A stretch of DNA of 64,000 nt from positions 1 to 64,000 of the forward strand of contig QBZG01000005.1 in assembly GCA_003282435.1 (NCBI GenBank), in the 5' to 3' direction. Origin of the DNA: SAR116 cluster bacterium AG-335-B03. GTDB lineage: Bacteria > Pseudomonadota > Alphaproteobacteria > Puniceispirillales > Marisalimonadaceae. A model generated the notes under the pieces. The model saw nothing but the letters and a program-made list of their open reading frames with translations, did not search any database and was not told where the DNA came from. The position numbers were made by a program, and so were the translations under genes. Within the stretch, counting starts at the first letter, position 1. Every line of letters starts with the position of its first letter. Shown piece after piece: positions 59,941 through 64,000 of the stretch.

Positions 59941-60915
59941 ATGATTACAAAAATTCTAAAAAAAATGTTTCTTTTTGTAACTGTATCTTGTTTTAGTTTT
60001 AATTTGCATGCAGCAGATTGGACAATGGCCTCAGGATACCCAAAAAGTAATTTTCATACTCAAAATATAATTAAATTTATAGATGACGTTAAATCTACCA
60101 CTTCGGTTAATATCAACTTAAACCCTAATGACACTCTAATTAAATTAGATGCTATTAAAACATCTCTTCAAAGAGGACAAATCCCAATTGGTGAAATTAG
60201 GTTAGGTATTTATGGTAATGAAGACCCAATGTACATATTAGCAGGATTACCGTTTATTGCACCAGACTATTCAAGTGCTTGGATGTTGAAAGATGTACAG
60301 ATGGAATATCTTCAGAAAAAATTCGATAAAAAAGGACTTATGATTTTATATACTGCTCCGTGGCCAGGACAAGGGTTTTATACTAAGTTTCCTGTAAGTA
60401 GTGTGTCTGACTTTAAAGGTAAAAAGCTAAGAATATATTCTACCGCCACACAGCAAATGGGTTCTATGTTAGGATTTAATGCAACAATTCTTCCTTTTGC
60501 TGAGATTCCTCAAGCATTTTCTACAGGTCTTATTGAGGCTTTATTTACTAGTCCGCAAACAGGTATAGATATTCAAGCTTGGGATAATACGAAACATTTT
60601 ACATATGCTGGAGCTATTTTCAGTAAAAATGCGGTCGTCGTTACCAAAAAAGCCTTTAACGCTCTATCAAAAGGTGATCAAAGTAACATTTTAGGTGCCG
60701 CAAAGAAAGCTGAGCTTAGGGGCTGGGAAATGAGTGCTGAAACTACTAAGAAGCAAATAGATATTCTAAAGACAAATGGAATGTCTTCAAAAAATGCCCC
60801 TGATGAAGTAATTAGCAAAATGAAAAGTATTGGTCTAGAGATGATGAAAAACTGGAGATCAAAAGCAAGTCCAGAGGCTAATGCTGTCTTAGATAGATAT
60901 TTATCTTTGCGTTAA
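59941..60915 (+). CDS. TRAP transporter substrate-binding protein DctP
   Basis: 324 aa; signal peptide, WTMASGYPKSNFHTQNIIKF, KLRIYSTATQQMGSMLGFNATILPFAEIPQAFSTGLIEALFTSP. Confidence 0.93.
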   Translation: MITKILKKMFLFVTVSCFSFNLHAADWTMASGYPKSNFHTQNIIKFIDDVKSTTSVNINLNPNDTLIKLDAIKTSLQRGQIPIGEIRLGIYGNEDPMYILAGLPFIAPDYSSAWMLKDVQMEYLQKKFDKKGLMILYTAPWPGQGFYTKFPVSSVSDFKGKKLRIYSTATQQMGSMLGFNATILPFAEIPQAFSTGLIEALFTSPQTGIDIQAWDNTKHFTYAGAIFSKNAVVVTKKAFNALSKGDQSNILGAAKKAELRGWEMSAETTKKQIDILKTNGMSSKNAPDEVISKMKSIGLEMMKNWRSKASPEANAVLDRYLSLR

Positions 60916-60933
60916 AATTTTAGCGAGATAGTC

Positions 60934-61449
60934 ATGAGAAATAAATTGAATAAATTATATTTATACAGTGGCTATCTTTCTGCTTTTTTTATGGTCTTGA
61001 TCGCTATGACCATAGTCGCTCAAATTTTAGGAAGATTTGTAAATATCACAGTAGACTCTACTGAAACTGCTGGTTTTAGTCTGGCTGCTTTAACCTTCTT
61101 TGGGCTTTCATATACTTTTCACAGTGGTGAACATATAAGAGTAACTTTATTTACAAGATTATTAGGAAAAAAAGTTAGAAGATACCAAGAACTCTTCTCT
61201 TTGTCTTTTTGTATCATAATTACTAGTTATTTAACATATTGGAGCTGGGACTTTGTTTACTTTTCATTTATTTTCGAGGATATAAGTCCAGGTCTATTAG
61301 CTATTCCTTTTTGGATTCCAAGGATAAGTATGTCTATAGGGGTAACTATATTTCTAATTGCTCTTATTGATGATTTTTTTACAGTTTGGAAAATGGAATG
61401 GCCGTCTTACGTAAAAAATGCTGATCCAATATTAAAAGATAACACTTAA
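60934..61449 (+). CDS. TRAP transporter small permease (DctQ-like)
   Basis: 171 aa, 4 TM; TVDSTETAGFSLAALTFFGLSYTFHSGEHIRVTLF. Confidence 0.92.
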   Translation: MRNKLNKLYLYSGYLSAFFMVLIAMTIVAQILGRFVNITVDSTETAGFSLAALTFFGLSYTFHSGEHIRVTLFTRLLGKKVRRYQELFSLSFCIIITSYLTYWSWDFVYFSFIFEDISPGLLAIPFWIPRISMSIGVTIFLIALIDDFFTVWKMEWPSYVKNADPILKDNT

Positions 61450-61460
61450 AAGAGAAATAT

Positions 61461-62759
61461 ATGGCTACTGGATTATCATTAATTTTATTTATCTTATTAC
61501 TATTTCTTTTATCTTTGGGTATCTGGGTAGCTCCAGCGTTAATTACCTTAGGTTATATATTATTAGAATTTTTTACTCCAGCCCCTGTAGGATCTCTGCT
61601 TGCAAGTACATTATGGGATGCAAGTTGGAATTGGGCATTAACAGCTTTACCTTTATTTATATGGATGGGTGAGATACTTTTTAGAACAAGACTTTCTTCA
61701 GAAATGTTTAAAGGTCTTGCTCCAATGTTATCTAATTTACCTGGAGGCTTGTTGCATGTTAATGTAGTTGGTTGTGGTATTATGGCTGCTGTTGCGGGCT
61801 CTAGCGCGGTAACTTGCGCCACAATAGGTAGAATGAGTATACCAGAATTAAAGAAAAGAAATTATGACGAGACCCTCAGCATAGGTTCTTTAGCAGGTTC
61901 CGGTACATTAGGTTTGTTAATTCCACCTTCAATCATGCTAATTGTTTATGGTGTATTAGCTCAAGTCTCAATTTCAAGACTTTTCATAGCTGGTGTTTTG
62001 CCAGGTATAATGATTATTTTTATTTTTATGTCATATATAGCGATTAGATCTAAACTTAATCCTTCTTTAGCACCAAAACAAAATGTTAGTTATACTTTTT
62101 TAGAAAAAATAAAAGCTGCAAGAAACTTACTTCCAGTGGTTGCATTAATATTTTTTGTTCTTGGATCAATTTATGGCGGTTATGCTACTCCAACAGAGGC
62201 TGCAACTATTGGTGTGATTGGTGCACTAATACTTGCATGGTCTTCAAAATCTCTTAATTTTAAAAGTTTTATGGATAGCTTGATGGGAGCTGTAAAAACT
62301 TCCTGCATGATTAATTTCATAATTGTGGGAGCTGCTTTTCTTTCTGTTGCAATGGGGTACACCGGTATTCCTAAACAATTAGGACAAATAGTAAATAACT
62401 TTGAATTATCACAACTTTCACTTTTAGCAATTTTAACAATATTATACATTTTCCTTGGTTGTTTCCTTGAGGGAACATCCATGATGGTATTGACTGCATC
62501 TGTAGTTTTGCCAATGGTTCAGACGGCTGGTATAGATTTAATATGGTTTGGAATTTTTACTGTAATAGTTGTTGAAATGGCACAAATCACTCCTCCAGTA
62601 GGGTTTAATTTATTTGTTCTTCAAGGAATGACAGGTAGAGATATATTGAAAGTTACAAAAGCAGCCTTACCCTTTTTCTTTTTAATGTTATTAAGTATAA
62701 TTATAATCGTAATTTTTCCTCAAATTGTTACTGCACCTGTCAATTTCATGATCCAATGA
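61461..62759 (+). CDS. TRAP transporter large permease (DctM-like)
   Basis: 432 aa; AAVAGSSAVTCATIGRMSIPELKKRNYDETLSIGSLAGSGTLGLLIPPSIMLIVYG. Confidence 0.95.
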   Translation: MATGLSLILFILLLFLLSLGIWVAPALITLGYILLEFFTPAPVGSLLASTLWDASWNWALTALPLFIWMGEILFRTRLSSEMFKGLAPMLSNLPGGLLHVNVVGCGIMAAVAGSSAVTCATIGRMSIPELKKRNYDETLSIGSLAGSGTLGLLIPPSIMLIVYGVLAQVSISRLFIAGVLPGIMIIFIFMSYIAIRSKLNPSLAPKQNVSYTFLEKIKAARNLLPVVALIFFVLGSIYGGYATPTEAATIGVIGALILAWSSKSLNFKSFMDSLMGAVKTSCMINFIIVGAAFLSVAMGYTGIPKQLGQIVNNFELSQLSLLAILTILYIFLGCFLEGTSMMVLTASVVLPMVQTAGIDLIWFGIFTVIVVEMAQITPPVGFNLFVLQGMTGRDILKVTKAALPFFFLMLLSIIIIVIFPQIVTAPVNFMIQ

Positions 62760-62783
62760 TAATGTTTTAAAGGATTTCAATTA

Positions 62784-64000
62784 ATGAGACTTGCTATTGA
62801 TATTGGTGGAACTTTTACAGACATCGTTTTAGAACACAAAACTGACCTTTTCACTAAAAAAGTGCTTACTTCTTCTCCTCAACCTGAAGTTGCAGTAATT
62901 CAAGGTGTAGTAGAACTGCTAAAAGAAAATAAAATCAATTCTTCAGATATAAAAATGATTATTCATGGCACGACTTTAGCTACAAATGCAGTCATTGAAA
63001 GAAAAGGTGCCAAAACTTGTTTCATAACAACTGAAGGTTTTAGGGATGTTTTAGATATTGGTTATGAAAGTAGGTTTGATCAATATGATATACTTATTGA
63101 AAAAACAATGTCACTTGTTCCAAGAAAGTATAGATATGTAATAGAAGAAAGAACCGATATTGATGGAAATATAATAAAGCCTATAAATAAGAAAAAATTT
63201 CAAAATTTAGTTGATATAATTAAAAATGAAAAATTTGAAAGTATTGGAATTGGATTTCTACATTCCTATGGGAATCCTAAAAATGAAAATGAATTAAAAG
63301 AATTTTTATTAAAACATTTACCAGATGTAGAAGTCAGTATATCTTCTGACGTATGTCCAGAAATAAGAGAGTATGAACGTTTTACTACTACTGTAGTAAA
63401 CTCATACATAAAACCTCTAATATCTACGTATTTGAAAAAATTAGATACTAAATTAAGGCAAAAAGGTTTTAATTGTCCCCTCTTATTAATGACCTCTGGT
63501 GGAACTTTAACTAATGTAATAAGTGCGTGTAACAATCCAGTCAGGTTAGTTGAGTCTGGTCCTGCTGGTGGTGCTATTCTAGCAACATCTATTGCTGAAG
63601 ATTTGAAATTAGATAAAGTAATATCATTCGATATGGGAGGAACAACCGCTAAGATAACTATAATTGAAAACCAGCAAGCAATTAAAGCTCGAGAATTTGA
63701 AGTTGACAGAAAAGCGAGGTTTAAAAAAGGAAGTGGCCTACCTTTAAGAATTCCTGTCATTGAAATGGTTGAGATTGGTGCAGGAGGTGGATCAATAGCA
63801 CGGGTAAATAAGTTAGATCAAATAATTACTGGGCCTGACAGTGCTGGCTCAAACCCAGGCCCAGCATGTTACTCTAATGGGGGAGATAATCCAACAATTA
63901 CAGATGCAGATTTAGTAATAGGGAAGATTGATGCTGATAAATTTGCTGGGGGTAAAATAGACCTATCTAAAGAATTTGCTAAAAATGCAATTACAAAAAA
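62784..64000 (+). CDS. Hydantoinase/oxoprolinase family protein, subunit A (truncated by window end)
   Basis: Open frame to window end, not in the ORF track: MRLAIDIGGTFTDIVLEHKTDLFTKKVLTSSPQPEVAVIQGV, IIHGTTLATNAVIERKGAKT, SFDMGGTTAKI, GAGGGSIARVN. Confidence 0.93.
   Translation, partial: MRLAIDIGGTFTDIVLEHKTDLFTKKVLTSSPQPEVAVIQGVVELLKENKINSSDIKMIIHGTTLATNAVIERKGAKTCFITTEGFRDVLDIGYESRFDQYDILIEKTMSLVPRKYRYVIEERTDIDGNIIKPINKKKFQNLVDIIKNEKFESIGIGFLHSYGNPKNENELKEFLLKHLPDVEVSISSDVCPEIREYERFTTTVVNSYIKPLISTYLKKLDTKLRQKGFNCPLLLMTSGGTLTNVISACNNPVRLVESGPAGGAILATSIAEDLKLDKVISFDMGGTTAKITIIENQQAIKAREFEVDRKARFKKGSGLPLRIPVIEMVEIGAGGGSIARVNKLDQIITGPDSAGSNPGPACYSNGGDNPTITDADLVIGKIDADKFAGGKIDLSKEFAKNAITK

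Noticed and set aside
1-64000. CRISPR arrays, restriction-modification, toxin–antitoxin, prophage structural genes
   Set aside because: No spaced direct-repeat array, cas-like, methyltransferase or phage structural proteins seen; the integrase at 13.9-15.1 kb is the only mobile-element gene noticed.

Overview
AT-rich chromosomal window, most likely from a marine-type alphaproteobacterium. This is inferred from the murA–DUF2948–hisG–hisD–infA–maf–RNase E/G–yacG–tRNA-Phe synteny and the many TRAP/ABC uptake systems; no database search was run. (1) 0–14 kb is housekeeping: a glycosyltransferase 3' end, a divergent and compositionally distinct thrS, infC-rpmI-rplT-pheST, tRNA-Thr(GGT), the murA…yacG cluster and tRNA-Phe(GAA). 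(2) 13.8–15.3 kb is a tyrosine-recombinase gene next to tRNA-Phe, bracketed by a perfect 97-bp INVERTED repeat that includes the last 14 nt of the tRNA gene. The integrase is frameshifted at a G5 run. (3) 16–37 kb holds a DUF1800/DUF1501 pair, a small organic-acid operon with a TSUP transporter, a BMP-type nucleoside-like ABC transporter, a TAXI-TRAP system, and an HMG-CoA-lyase/CaiB/enoyl-CoA hydratase/IPMDH-like/PrpF/AbrB catabolic operon. (4) 41–64 kb is a large purine/urate/allantoin/hydantoin cluster: PotABCD-like ABC transporter, xdhAB, 8-oxoguanine/guanine-type deaminase, allA (frameshifted at an A8 run), allantoicase, dihydropyrimidinase, puuD, uraH, uraD, DHDPS-family lyase, Asp/Glu/hydantoin-type racemases, puuE, DctPQM TRAP and a truncated hyuA. 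The strongest candidates for follow-up are the inverted-repeat integrase cassette and the composition of the purine/ureide cluster. I did not find a CRISPR array, rRNA, or a recognisable defence system.
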